Positions 53,860-62,086 of a stretch of 64,000 nucleotides of DNA are shown one piece after another (within the stretch, counting starts at the first letter, position 1; each line of letters starts with the position of its first letter). The notes beneath the pieces are model-generated. The model did not search any database and was not told where the DNA came from. It saw only the letters and a program-made list of their open reading frames with translations. A program made the translations under genes and the position numbers. This stretch comes from Verrucomicrobiia bacterium (GTDB taxonomy: Bacteria > Verrucomicrobiota > Verrucomicrobiia > Limisphaerales > UBA11358): the NCBI GenBank assembly GCA_031290985.1, contig JARLJW010000107.1:113057-177056 (forward strand), given 5' to 3'.

Positions 53860-53945
53860 GGACGAGACTTCCGTCCCGCTCGCCCCTCGGCGGATTTTGG
53901 GGTTGAAAAAATTTAACGGTCGGATTCAGTCGGATTCAGTCGGAT
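53860..53945. repeat. small hairpin plus 10-bp tandem repeat upstream of the CNNM operon
   Basis: A GGACG/CGTCC hairpin (53860-53876) is followed by two copies of TCGGATTCAG (53920-53939) and a partial third. The region lies between the CNNM operon start and the small ORF at 53936. The hairpin resembles REP-type short palindromes. Confidence 0.5.
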
Positions 53946-54187
53946 AAATTGGGTGGGCCCCCTGATCTGGGTGGGGCTTGCCAGCCCGGCGCGCCGTCGG
54001 CAGGCGAAGGCGGATCCGGCTCGGTGGCCGCTGAATCCTGAAACTGAATCCTTGAAACTCGCATGGCGCATAGGAACGCCTGCCAGTACGGCTCGCACCT
54101 CCGGCCCGGCGAGAATTCCTCCGCCCCCAGCAGCCCCTCAAATTCACCATCCGGCTCAACCTCAATCTTACCACTGATCATTTTCAT
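53936..54187 (-). CDS. possible small protein, unknown
   Basis: An 83-residue frame from ATG 54187, preceded by AAGGTGGGGGC, a plausible ribosome site. Reads KMISGKIEVEPDGEFEGLLG, then RRCEPYWQAFLCAMRVS and a proline-rich tail. Three ORFs overlap here in different frames, and the tail enters repeat sequence. Coding is uncertain. Confidence 0.35.
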   Translation of the reverse strand: MKMISGKIEVEPDGEFEGLLGAEEFSPGRRCEPYWQAFLCAMRVSRIQFQDSAATEPDPPSPADGAPGWQAPPRSGGPPNLSD

Positions 54188-54443
54188 GCCCCCACCTTAA
54201 CTCAGGGGGTAGGACAAAGGCTGTCCAACTGAAAAATTATTTTTGCGACGGTTTTTACCCCGTTACACCGCAAAGGAAATCCCGGCAGAAGCCGGGCGCC
54301 GGGCAATGGCCGGCTCGGACCTGAACCCCTCGTACCGTCGCGCTGCGTTTTTTGCCGGTTCCATAATCCGGCCGTTTTGCGATTCAAATAACGCTGGACA
54401 CCCCGGAAAATAGCGCTTAAAACCGGTTCCATGAAATGTGATA

Positions 54444-54470
54444 AACCACAATCATGTGGTTCACTATTAT
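54444..54470 (+). promoter_or_regulatory. dyad and -10 upstream of the GNAT gene
   Basis: AACCACA-atca-TGTGGTT (54444-54461) is a perfect 7-bp dyad, followed by TATTAT (54465-54470) about 6 bp before ATG 54477. This suggests a regulated, nearly leaderless transcript. The dyad could be an operator. Confidence 0.4.
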
Positions 54471-54476
54471 GCTAGC

Positions 54477-54986
54477 ATGAAGGGAATTATATCCCCTTGC
54501 AGTTCGACGGACCTGCCGGCGATCTTTGAGATAATATGTGAGTCTGCCCAAGGCTACAAAGGTGTGATTCCGGCGGACCGGTGGCACGAACCCTACATGC
54601 CGATGGTGGAGCTCGTTTCTGAAATCAGCAAAGGCGTGAAGTTTTTCGGCTATTACGAAGACGACCACCTGTTGGGCGTCATGGGCATCCAGGATGTCAA
54701 GGACGTCACCCTGATCCGGCACGCGTATGTGCGCACGAAATGCCGCAGCCAGGGCATTGGCGGAAAGCTGCTGACGCATTTAAGCCGGCTCACCCTTCGC
54801 CCCGTTTTGATCGGCACTTGGAAGGCGGCAACCTGGGCGATCCATTTTTACGAGCAGCATGGTTTTGCGCTCTTGGGCGAGGATGAAAAGAACCGTGTCC
54901 TCAAACTTTATTGGACCGTGCCGGACCGGCAAATTCAGGAGTCTGTCGTTTTGGCCAATCAGCGCTGGCAGGTGAAGGGATTTTAG
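54477..54986 (+). CDS. GNAT-family N-acetyltransferase
   Basis: A 169-residue acetyltransferase from ATG 54477 (MKGIISPCSSTDLPAIFEII). The acetyl-CoA binding motif A is VRTKCRSQGIGGKLLTHLSR (R/Q-x-x-G-x-G/A). LIGTWKAATWAIHFYEQHGF is typical of the RimI-like C-terminal part. The substrate (amino group on protein, drug or polyamine) is unknown. No neighbour suggests one. Confidence 0.8.
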   Translation: MKGIISPCSSTDLPAIFEIICESAQGYKGVIPADRWHEPYMPMVELVSEISKGVKFFGYYEDDHLLGVMGIQDVKDVTLIRHAYVRTKCRSQGIGGKLLTHLSRLTLRPVLIGTWKAATWAIHFYEQHGFALLGEDEKNRVLKLYWTVPDRQIQESVVLANQRWQVKGF

Positions 54987-55108
54987 AATTATGCCACTTT
55001 TATCAAAAGCCTGTTGGCAACTCCGCGTTCCTCCGCCCCCGGTGGCCGCACATAAGTACCGTTGCTGCGTTAACCCGCTTCAACACTTTAACGTTTTAAC
55101 AATTTAAC

Positions 55109-55486
55109 TCACCCTTCAAGTATCGCCATCGCCGTCGCGTAATTCTCCGTATGGCTCAGCGTCACATGCAGCCGCACGGCCTTCCGCGCCGCGAACAGTT
55201 CCGCGCCCTTCCCGTGCAACACCACATACGGTTCGCCCGATTCCTTCCGGCGGATCTCCATGTCCTGCCAGCCGAGCTGCGCGCCGATGCCCGTGCCGAA
55301 CGCCTTGGAGATGGCCTCCTTCGCCGCGAACCGCACCGCCAAAAACGGCGCCGGCTGGCGATGCGACAGGCTGTACGCGATCTCCTCCGCCACCAATATC
55401 CGGTTCACAAACCGTTCGCCGTATTTTTCATACGACGACGCGATGCGCGCCACCTCGATGATGTCAATGCCCGTGCCCAGAATCAT
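55109..55486 (-). CDS. acpS: holo-[acyl-carrier-protein] synthase AcpS
   Basis: A 125-residue enzyme transferring phosphopantetheine to acyl carrier protein. It starts MILGTGIDIIEVARIASSYE at ATG 55486, with the metal-binding Asp, and continues with FLAVRFAAKEAISKAFGTG (Glu-x-x-x-Lys/Ala motif) and VTLSHTENYATAMAI. It overlaps pdxJ by 4 bp, the classical pdxJ-acpS arrangement also seen in Enterobacteria. Confidence 0.95.
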   Translation of the reverse strand: MILGTGIDIIEVARIASSYEKYGERFVNRILVAEEIAYSLSHRQPAPFLAVRFAAKEAISKAFGTGIGAQLGWQDMEIRRKESGEPYVVLHGKGAELFAARKAVRLHVTLSHTENYATAMAILEG

Positions 55487-56226
55487 GACCCGTGGTAGCC
55501 CGCCATCACGGCGAGCATCTCTTTGACCGCTTTCTCCATCCCCGCAAACACCGCGCGGCTCACGATGCTGTGGCCGATGTTCAATTCCACCAGATGCGGC
55601 ACGCGGAACAGCGTGGGTAGATTCTCGTAATTCAACCCGTGCCCGGCGTTCACTTTTAATCCCAGCGCGTGCGCCTGTTTCGCCCCGGCGATGAGGCGTT
55701 GCACTTCGGCTTCGCATTTTACCTGGTCGTGATAATCCTCGGCAAACCTTCCGGTGTGCAATTCGATGAACTGGGCCCCCGTCCGCGCGCTCGCGGCGAT
55801 CTGCTTTTCATCCGGCGCGATGAACAGGCTCACCTCGATGCCCGCAGCCTTCATCCGCTGGCACGTTTCCGTCAGCGATTTTTCCGCGCCCGCCACATCC
55901 AGCCCGCCTTCCGTGGTCACCTCCAGCCGCCGCTCGGGCACGAGGCACACGATCTCCGGCTTCAATTTTAGCGCGATGCCGATGATCTCCGGCGCGTTGG
56001 CCATCTCCAAATTCAGCCGCGTCTTGACGACTTCGCGCAATTTCCAGACGTCCCGGTCCTGGATATGCCGCCGGTCCTCGCGCAGATGCGCCGTGATGCC
56101 ATGCGCCCCCGCCGCCTCGCAGAGGCAAGCGGCGGCGGCCGGATCCGGCTCGCCATGTCCGAGCCCGCGATACCGCGCCTCGCGGATGGTGGCCACGTGG
56201 TCGATGTTGACGCCAAGCTTTAGCAT
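55483..56226 (-). CDS. pdxJ: pyridoxine 5'-phosphate synthase PdxJ
   Basis: A 247-residue enzyme condensing 1-deoxyxylulose-5-phosphate with the product of PdxA to form PNP. It starts MLKLGVNIDHVATIREARY, with AHGITAHLREDRRHIQDRDV, ELHTGRFAEDYH and KVNAGHGLNYENLPTLFRVP, all typical. PdxA lies at the left edge of this window. It is coupled to acpS by a 4-bp overlap. Confidence 0.97.
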   Translation of the reverse strand: MLKLGVNIDHVATIREARYRGLGHGEPDPAAAACLCEAAGAHGITAHLREDRRHIQDRDVWKLREVVKTRLNLEMANAPEIIGIALKLKPEIVCLVPERRLEVTTEGGLDVAGAEKSLTETCQRMKAAGIEVSLFIAPDEKQIAASARTGAQFIELHTGRFAEDYHDQVKCEAEVQRLIAGAKQAHALGLKVNAGHGLNYENLPTLFRVPHLVELNIGHSIVSRAVFAGMEKAVKEMLAVMAGYHGS

Positions 56227-56334
56227 GATGGTGCAGCCTCAAAAATAAACGTTATCATTCTCATCGGGTGCATTTCTGTGCCAAATCCAAGGCGGCTTGG
56301 CAAACGCAATTGTTTAGAGCGTCTGGAGTTTTGT

Positions 56335-56401
56335 TTGGAGTTCCGCCTTTAGGCGGTTCGGGTTAAGCGACACATCTGACCGCCTAAAGGCGGAACTCCA
56401 A
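56335..56401. repeat. 23-bp perfect inverted repeat (REP-like pair)
   Basis: The 23 bases at 56335-56357 are exactly complementary in reverse to 56379-56401, with a 21-bp spacer. Each arm itself folds (CCGCC-TTTA-GGCGG). This paired layout is typical of REP/BIME elements or of an MITE-like inverted pair. It sits in the space between divergent pdxJ and the YdeI-like gene. Confidence 0.8.
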
Positions 56402-56427
56402 GCGGCGGAAATGCCCGCACGCCGCTA

Positions 56428-56634
56428 CTATCCCGCTTCCTCTTCCTTCCGCTTCGCCGCCAGCCGCTTCACCGCCTGCCGGCTGCGGGCCACGCGGGTT
56501 TCCGGCCGCTTCGCCTCCCCGATCCACTTAAGATACTCCCGGCGATGCGAGGCCGTGCATTCCGCAAAAAATTTCTCCAGCCCCGCCGCCTTCAGCGCCG
56601 CCTCAAACTCCGCGGGAATTGGTTCCTTGGCCAT
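56428..56634 (-). CDS. YdeI/OmpD-associated-domain small protein
   Basis: A 68-residue protein from ATG 56634 (MAKEPIPAEFEAALKAAGLE). The segment AECTASHRREYLKWIGEAKR, then ETRVARSRQAVKRLAAKRK, matches the C-terminal YdeI/OmpD-associated domain. Normally this domain is part of a ~190-residue protein; here it is free-standing. It lies 16 bp downstream of yhbY on the same strand. Confidence 0.65.
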   Translation of the reverse strand: MAKEPIPAEFEAALKAAGLEKFFAECTASHRREYLKWIGEAKRPETRVARSRQAVKRLAAKRKEEEAG

Positions 56635-56650
56635 CTTCAATCCTCCATCC

Positions 56651-56953
56651 TCAATCTTCAACGGGATGAGCGGGTGACTCCGCCACCGGCTTGGCGCGGT
56701 ACAGCACCGCGACGTTCCCCACGCGCATGATGAGTTCGCTGCCGGTCTTTTCCGCGAGCTGCGGGGAGAGCGTCTTCTTCTCCTCCTTGAAATCGGAAAA
56801 TTTCACCTTCACCAGATCATGATGCTTCAGCGCTTCATCCAGCGCGGCGATGAATTGTTCCGACAACCCGTCGTGCCCCACCTTCAGCGTGGGCTTCATC
56901 AGTTGGGCGCGGGCTTTGAGCTCCCGGATTTTTGCGTTCGTCAACGGCGACAT
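56651..56953 (-). CDS. yhbY: YhbY-family RNA-binding protein (CRM domain)
   Basis: A 100-residue CRM-domain protein linked to 50S ribosome assembly. It starts MSPLTNAKIRELKARAQLMK and includes PTLKVGHDGLSEQFIAALDE, ALKHHDLVKVKFSDF, and ELIMRVGNVAVLYRAKP, where the family's GxxG-type loop is seen. It is upstream of the YdeI-like gene in the same direction. Confidence 0.88.
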   Translation of the reverse strand: MSPLTNAKIRELKARAQLMKPTLKVGHDGLSEQFIAALDEALKHHDLVKVKFSDFKEEKKTLSPQLAEKTGSELIMRVGNVAVLYRAKPVAESPAHPVED

Positions 56954-57011
56954 CCACCCATGATGCGCCAGCCGGCCGCGGAATGCAGGACAAATTTTGA
57001 AGCCGTTAAAA

Positions 57012-57395
57012 TCACCAGCTCAACTCGCGCTTGCCATTTTTCGCGATCTCCTCCTGCGTCACCGGCCAGCTTATCGGGGTAGCCGGCAGTTTGATGATCT
57101 CACCCTGCCTGGTTACCAGGTCGGCGGAAACCTTGATGAAACCATACAGCCAGAAGCGGTATTCAAAACCATTGGCCGGGCCTTTGCGAATCCTTACATT
57201 CGGCTCTGGAAAAGAGGTGTCCAACAAATGATATTCCACCAGGACGATGTCTTCCCACGCCGTCTGGCTCACGCCATCTTTCTCCAAGTGCAGGCTGATG
57301 TAGAACCAAAAGAATTCCCCGTCATCACTGTCGGCGGCTTTAATCCGGGTGGCCTTGATCTTGAAAGCGTCGGCATCTGTTGATGGTCTGGGCAT
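57012..57395 (-). CDS. prokaryotic YEATS (pYEATS)-like domain protein
   Basis: A 127-residue soluble protein. The beta-rich core VEYHLLDTSFPEPNVRIRKG, then ANGFEYRFWLYGFIKVSADL and a final strand (QGEIIKLPATPISWP), matches the pYEATS pattern (a y/f-x-L-h-x-T/S-F-p-x-p strand, then a W/G-F-x-V strand). pYEATS domains are proposed to act in bacterial conflict/immune systems, often with membrane proteins. It starts 9 bp after the 2-TM coiled-coil gene. The family assignment is made by eye. Confidence 0.6.
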   Translation of the reverse strand: MPRPSTDADAFKIKATRIKAADSDDGEFFWFYISLHLEKDGVSQTAWEDIVLVEYHLLDTSFPEPNVRIRKGPANGFEYRFWLYGFIKVSADLVTRQGEIIKLPATPISWPVTQEEIAKNGKRELSW

Positions 57396-57404
57396 TGAAC
57401 ACCT

Positions 57405-57827
57405 TTATTTTCGCGGCCGGCCGGTTTGTCGCAGCGTGTTTCCTTCATTCGCGGCGTCCGTTAAATTATCGGTTGCCGGCTCGGTGACGGGCTCCATCAG
57501 CTTCTGGATCAAGTCCTGTCGTTTTACAACCTCCTCGGCTTTGATCTTGTTCTCATTTTGTCTTTGCTCCTCCTTCACCTGCTTGAAATCCTGAACTTGC
57601 TTGTTGCCGAAGTAGTAACCCAGCACCAGGGTAAAGGCGGAGCCCAAGGTGGTAAATCCGGTTTTTATAAGGTCATACCATTTTTGATTGGGTTCGGGCG
57701 AATCCTTGCCCGACCAAATTGATTCCAAAAAGAAGAAGACAACCAAGGCAATATAAGCCCCCAAAATCACGAAGGTTATGTTCTTCGTGGTATTCCCGTA
57801 TCCCGGCGACTGCCTTTCCGGATCCAT
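57405..57827 (-). CDS. two-TM membrane protein with coiled-coil tail, partner of pYEATS protein
   Basis: A 140-residue protein with two membrane segments (about residues 17-38, ITFVILGAYIALVVFFF, and 56-76, TGFTTLGSAFTLVLGYYFGN) and a charged helical tail (KQVQDFKQVKEEQRQNENKI). Both ends would be cytoplasmic. The topology is that of small 2-TM effector-type proteins found with pYEATS or SLATT modules. It precedes the pYEATS gene by 9 bp, so the two form an apparent two-gene operon. Confidence 0.6.
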   Translation of the reverse strand: MDPERQSPGYGNTTKNITFVILGAYIALVVFFFLESIWSGKDSPEPNQKWYDLIKTGFTTLGSAFTLVLGYYFGNKQVQDFKQVKEEQRQNENKIKAEEVVKRQDLIQKLMEPVTEPATDNLTDAANEGNTLRQTGRPRK

Positions 57828-57932
57828 AATACCGGTTCAGTATTCGGACAATTAACGCACCGTCAAGAAAAATTAATAGTCACAACAAAAATTGTGAATC
57901 GTGCACTTTGCGCGGTGCCGCGGTTCATTGAT

Positions 57933-57954
57933 CCATGGATTAACCATGGATTAA
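57933..57954. repeat. 11-bp tandem duplication upstream of sppA
   Basis: CCATGGATTAA is repeated exactly twice (57933-57943, 57944-57954). It may be a slippage product or a small operator between the divergent membrane-protein gene and sppA. Confidence 0.6.
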
Positions 57955-57997
57955 CCCCCTTGCCGCCCTGCCCGCGATGCGTTAGTTTCCGGCCATT

Positions 57998-59176
57998 ATG
58001 GAAACGATTCCCGGTTCGCCCGAATTTGTCCCGCCGCCGCCGCCGCTGCAACCGCCGCCGGTCATCGCCCCCCCGCCCGCATCCCGGCCGCGTCGTAGCT
58101 GGGGCTGGATCATCACCTCCATCGTCCTGGCCGTCCTGCTCGGTCTCGCCGGTCTCGTCATCATCGGCCAGTCCGTGTCCCGCTCCCTGAGCTTCAACCG
58201 CGGCTTCAAGACCGCCAGCGCCCGCGAAGTCGGCCCGAAGCTCGATGAATGCATCCTCGAGGACAATGACGCGCACAACAAGATCGCCATCATCACCGTG
58301 GACGGCATCATCACCAGCCACACCGCCGACGAGGCCGGCAACAACATGGTCGATGTCGTCAAGGCCCAGCTCGACCGCGCCGCCGATGATGACCGCGTCA
58401 AGGCTGTCATCCTCAAGGTGGATTCACCGGGCGGCGAAGTCATGGCCTCCGACCAGATCTACAAGGCCCTCGAGAATTTTCAGGCCGATGAAAAAGATGA
58501 CCACGGCAAGACCGGCAAGAAGGGCAAGCCCGTCATCTGCTCCATGGGCAGCCTCGCGGCCAGCGGCGGCTACTACATCTCCGCGCCCTGCCGCTGGATC
58601 GTGGCGGATGAACTCACCCTCACCGGCAGCATCGGCGTCATCATGCACGGCATCAATTACCGCGGGCTGATGGACAAGGTCGGCATCGCACCGATGACCT
58701 TCAAGAGTGGCAAGTTCAAGGACATGCTGAGCCCCGACCGCGCCACCAACGAGATTCCCGCCGAGGAGCGCGAGATGATGCAGGCGCTGATCACCGAAAC
58801 TTACGAGAAGTTCAAGGGCGTCGTCGCCGATGGCCGCGCCAACGCGCACGACCTGAACAAGAAGGAAGGCAAGCCGCTCGCCGCGAACTGGGAGGACTTC
58901 GCCGACGGCCGCGTCATGTCCGGCACCCAGGCCCTCAACCTCGGCCTCGTGGATGAACTCGGCGATTTCGATGACGCCGTTGACCGCGCCATGAACATCG
59001 CGCACATCAAGGACGCCAACCTGGTGGAATACCGCGAGCGCTACAACCTCGGCGATTTCCTGTCCATGTTCGGCCAGAACAGCCAGGCCAAGGACATCAA
59101 GATTGACGTCGGCCTTGACATTCCCAAGCTGCGCGCCGGCTGTCTCTATTATCTCTGGCAGATGCCGGGATATTAA
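57998..59176 (+). CDS. sppA: SppA-type signal peptide peptidase
   Basis: A 392-residue S49 peptidase degrading cleaved signal peptides in the membrane. A proline-rich cytoplasmic start, one membrane segment (WIITSIVLAVLLGLAGLVII) and the S49 core: IAIITVDGIITSH, DSPGGEVMASDQIY, catalytic Ser189 in GSLAASGGYY, and the lysine-rich TFKSGKFKDMLSP segment that supplies the catalytic Lys. It is the single-domain form. Confidence 0.9.
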   Translation: METIPGSPEFVPPPPPLQPPPVIAPPPASRPRRSWGWIITSIVLAVLLGLAGLVIIGQSVSRSLSFNRGFKTASAREVGPKLDECILEDNDAHNKIAIITVDGIITSHTADEAGNNMVDVVKAQLDRAADDDRVKAVILKVDSPGGEVMASDQIYKALENFQADEKDDHGKTGKKGKPVICSMGSLAASGGYYISAPCRWIVADELTLTGSIGVIMHGINYRGLMDKVGIAPMTFKSGKFKDMLSPDRATNEIPAEEREMMQALITETYEKFKGVVADGRANAHDLNKKEGKPLAANWEDFADGRVMSGTQALNLGLVDELGDFDDAVDRAMNIAHIKDANLVEYRERYNLGDFLSMFGQNSQAKDIKIDVGLDIPKLRAGCLYYLWQMPGY

Positions 59177-59316
59177 GCTGTAAATTCATGCGTAGTGCGG
59201 CCGACCCCGGCCGCAGCCACGGCCAAAGTGCAGCGGGCATTTGTGAATTCACCGCGGCAATGGCTCGCGAAAGTTGCTGCGCCCGGGGACGGGCGCACTC
59301 CGCAGGCAGAATCTAT

Positions 59317-59940
59317 ATGAAAAACGTCACGGTCATCTCGCACCCGCTCGTCCAGCACAACCTCGCCCGCCTGCGCGACAAGCGCACGGACTCGCAGGAG
59401 TTCCGCCGGCTCCTTGGCGAAATCGCCGCGCTGATGACCTACGAGGCCACCCGCACGTTCGCCGTGAAAAAGATTTCCGTGCAGACGCCCCTTGCCCCCT
59501 GCCCCGGCTTGCGGCTCGAACGCGAAGTCGCGCTCGTCCCCGTCCTCCGCGCCGGCCTGGGCATGCTGGACGCCATCCTTGAACTCATCCCGCACGCCCG
59601 CGTCGGCTTCATCGGCCTTAAACGCGAGGAAACCACCCTGCGCGCGATGTTCTATCACAAAAGCCTCCCCAAAAATCTCGAACGCTTTGAAGTGCTCCTG
59701 ATCGACCCCATGCTGGCCACCGGCGGCAGCACCGTGGCCGCCATCGACCTGCTCCAGGAACAGGGCGCGAAGCACATCCGCGTCGTCAACCTCGTGGCCG
59801 CCCCCGAAGGCATCCGCCTCGTGCAGAAATGCCATCCCAACATCCCCATCTACGTCGCCTCCGTGGACAAGAAGCTGAACGAACGCGGCTACATCATTCC
59901 CGGCCTGGGTGATGCGGGGGACCGGTTGTTTGGGACGTGA
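59317..59940 (+). CDS. upp: uracil phosphoribosyltransferase
   Basis: A 207-residue pyrimidine salvage enzyme making UMP from uracil and PRPP. ATG 59317 starts MKNVTVISHPLVQHNLARLR; VPVLRAGLGMLDAILELIP and the PRPP loop LLIDPMLATGGSTVAAIDLL are diagnostic, and VASVDKKLNERGYIIPGLGD forms the uracil site. The ~130 bp between sppA and this start is G/C-rich, without a supportable gene; its frame is open but not conserved. Confidence 0.96.
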   Translation: MKNVTVISHPLVQHNLARLRDKRTDSQEFRRLLGEIAALMTYEATRTFAVKKISVQTPLAPCPGLRLEREVALVPVLRAGLGMLDAILELIPHARVGFIGLKREETTLRAMFYHKSLPKNLERFEVLLIDPMLATGGSTVAAIDLLQEQGAKHIRVVNLVAAPEGIRLVQKCHPNIPIYVASVDKKLNERGYIIPGLGDAGDRLFGT

Positions 59941-59979
59941 TTTCGAGGCGCTTATCAACAATCAAATTTTACAAACAAG

Positions 59980-62040
59980 CTACAGCCCGACCGTGCGATA
60001 AAAGCTCCCCGGCTGGGCCGCGATATTAGGAATCGTAACACTCCAGTAGCCGGTGATATCCGCATAGTTAGTATACGAAGATTTCCACAGTATTGGCGGT
60101 GTCAGGTTGGTTGCAAATTGCAAGACATAGGGATAATACGGCGTGCCGGTGAGTTGCATTTTCAATCCAGTCCCGGCAATTTTGGCGGTGAAATTTTGCG
60201 GTGCCAGAAACGTTGTCAGCGTAACCGTTGCGCTTGTGATACTGCCGTAATTACCGGTTGCCACGACGTAATAATTCGTCGCGTCGGTGATTGAGACCGC
60301 AGGCAGCACCAATTGGGCGTTTGTCTGGCCGGGCAAGGGCGAGTCAACGGTCAGTGGCGGATCAATCTGGATCACTGGTGGCGCAATGGCATACCCGGAT
60401 CCTTGGTTGGTTATAGTGATTGCCACCACCATTCCTGCGCTAACCAAGGCCTTTCCGCCCGCACCACTACCGCTACCACCAATGAATTGTACTTTTGGCG
60501 TAAAAGCATATCCCAAGCCATAGGTGGTAAAGGACACGGATTGCACATATCCAGACGTGACGACCGGCACGGCAACAGCCCGGCGGCCCGAACTCGTAAA
60601 CCATTGATAGCCGAACGGCGCATCGCCTGAGACCGCCACGTTAAAAGCCACCGGACTTCCGTAAGCTGCTCTTGCATCAACCGGTTGAGCATTGATGTAA
60701 GTTACGCCTAATGAAACAATGCTGCTGGTCACGCTGCCGGAGGGGCTGGTGGCGACAAGCTGATAGCTGCCAGCATTGTTTGTAGTTATGCCGTTCAATT
60801 GAAGAATTGGTGAGCCTGCAAGATCTACCTTTCGGACGCGGTTATTCTGATTGTCAGCAATCAAAAGATTCCCATTTGCATCCAGGACCAAATCCAGTGG
60901 TTGGTATAACTCCGAATTGGTGGCCTCCATGCCATCACCCGAATAGCCAGAGGCATTGTTCCCCGCCACGGTGGAAATAAGGCCATTGGCATCCACCTTG
61001 CGGATCCGGCTGTTCCCGGTGTCGGCGATATACATATTGCCGAAGGCATCCAGTATCGCGCGCGAAGGATTGTGGAGCGCAGCCGCAACCGCACTCCCCC
61101 CATCGCCCAAGGGCCAGGAGGAACTGCTGCCCGCCACGGTCCTTATGATGCCATTGGTATCCACTTCGCGAATCCGATTGTTTAAAGTATCGGCAATAAA
61201 AATATTTCCAAGCGCATCCACAGTCACGCCCTCGGGACGCTGCAAATGGGCTATGATAGCAGCCCCCCCATCGCCGGCGAAAACCGCACTATTCGTTCCG
61301 GCCACAGTGGTGATTATGCCATTGGTGTCCACTTTGCGAATTCGTTGGTTGTACATCGCGTCAGCTATGAACAAATTTCCAAAACCATCCACGGCGATGC
61401 CTGCAGGACTTATTCCAGCATTTGTCGCCGCACCGCCATCACCAGAAAAGAACGCAGAACCGTTACCTGCGATCGTATTAATGATGCCATTGGTGTCCAC
61501 TTTGCGGACCCGATAGCTACCTGTGTCACTGATAAAAATATTACCAACCCCATCTACAATAATCCCATTTAGTACATTTGCTTCCGTTATAAGTTGAGCA
61601 TTGGTCGCCATGCCACCATCGCCATAGAAGAGAGCGCTTCCGTTCCCAGCCACCGTGGAAATGTTGCCGGCAGCATCTATTTTGCGTATGCGGTTGATCG
61701 AATGTACAAAAATGTTTCCGGCTTGGTCTACGGTGACCCCCGCCGGACCTGCCAGAACGGCATTTATTGCCGGCCCGCCGTCTCCAAGGCTACCGCCATT
61801 GGCCCCCGTTCCCGCGATCGTCGTAATGACATGAGTGAATGGCAAATTGGTGCCATTGAAAAGCCACCGATACATGATTGGCCCGCCACCCGAAACACTG
61901 AAGTTCAAAGAAGTGTTGCCCCCATCAACCACTAATTGATTGGTCGGCTGGCTGGTAATGACCGGTTGCCCCAACAAAAATGTTGTGCCAGACACCAGCA
62001 TCATGAACGAAAGCAGCAATTTCCTCATACCCATATCCAT
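59980..62040 (-). CDS. secreted NHL-repeat protein with Ig-like domain
   Basis: A ~686-residue exported protein from ATG 62040 (62028 also possible); signal peptide MRKLLLSFMMLVSGTTFLLG. After a short Ig-like strand set, six NHL-type repeats follow, each ~55 residues with GVTVDALGNIFIADTLNNRI and RKVDTNGIITTVAG words; these form a beta-propeller. A second Ig-like region and a C-terminal segment (LQFATNLTPPILWKS, FYRTVGL) follow. The C-terminus resembles that of the protein at 6609-10070, perhaps a lineage-specific surface/sorting module. The NHL units are also conserved as DNA repeats, suggesting recent expansion or conversion. Binding partner unknown. Confidence 0.8.
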   Translation of the reverse strand: MDMGMRKLLLSFMMLVSGTTFLLGQPVITSQPTNQLVVDGGNTSLNFSVSGGGPIMYRWLFNGTNLPFTHVITTIAGTGANGGSLGDGGPAINAVLAGPAGVTVDQAGNIFVHSINRIRKIDAAGNISTVAGNGSALFYGDGGMATNAQLITEANVLNGIIVDGVGNIFISDTGSYRVRKVDTNGIINTIAGNGSAFFSGDGGAATNAGISPAGIAVDGFGNLFIADAMYNQRIRKVDTNGIITTVAGTNSAVFAGDGGAAIIAHLQRPEGVTVDALGNIFIADTLNNRIREVDTNGIIRTVAGSSSSWPLGDGGSAVAAALHNPSRAILDAFGNMYIADTGNSRIRKVDANGLISTVAGNNASGYSGDGMEATNSELYQPLDLVLDANGNLLIADNQNNRVRKVDLAGSPILQLNGITTNNAGSYQLVATSPSGSVTSSIVSLGVTYINAQPVDARAAYGSPVAFNVAVSGDAPFGYQWFTSSGRRAVAVPVVTSGYVQSVSFTTYGLGYAFTPKVQFIGGSGSGAGGKALVSAGMVVAITITNQGSGYAIAPPVIQIDPPLTVDSPLPGQTNAQLVLPAVSITDATNYYVVATGNYGSITSATVTLTTFLAPQNFTAKIAGTGLKMQLTGTPYYPYVLQFATNLTPPILWKSSYTNYADITGYWSVTIPNIAAQPGSFYRTVGL

Positions 62041-62086
62041 TTGATTTTTACCCAGATGCAAAATCGAATCAAGCAAGTATAGCCAG

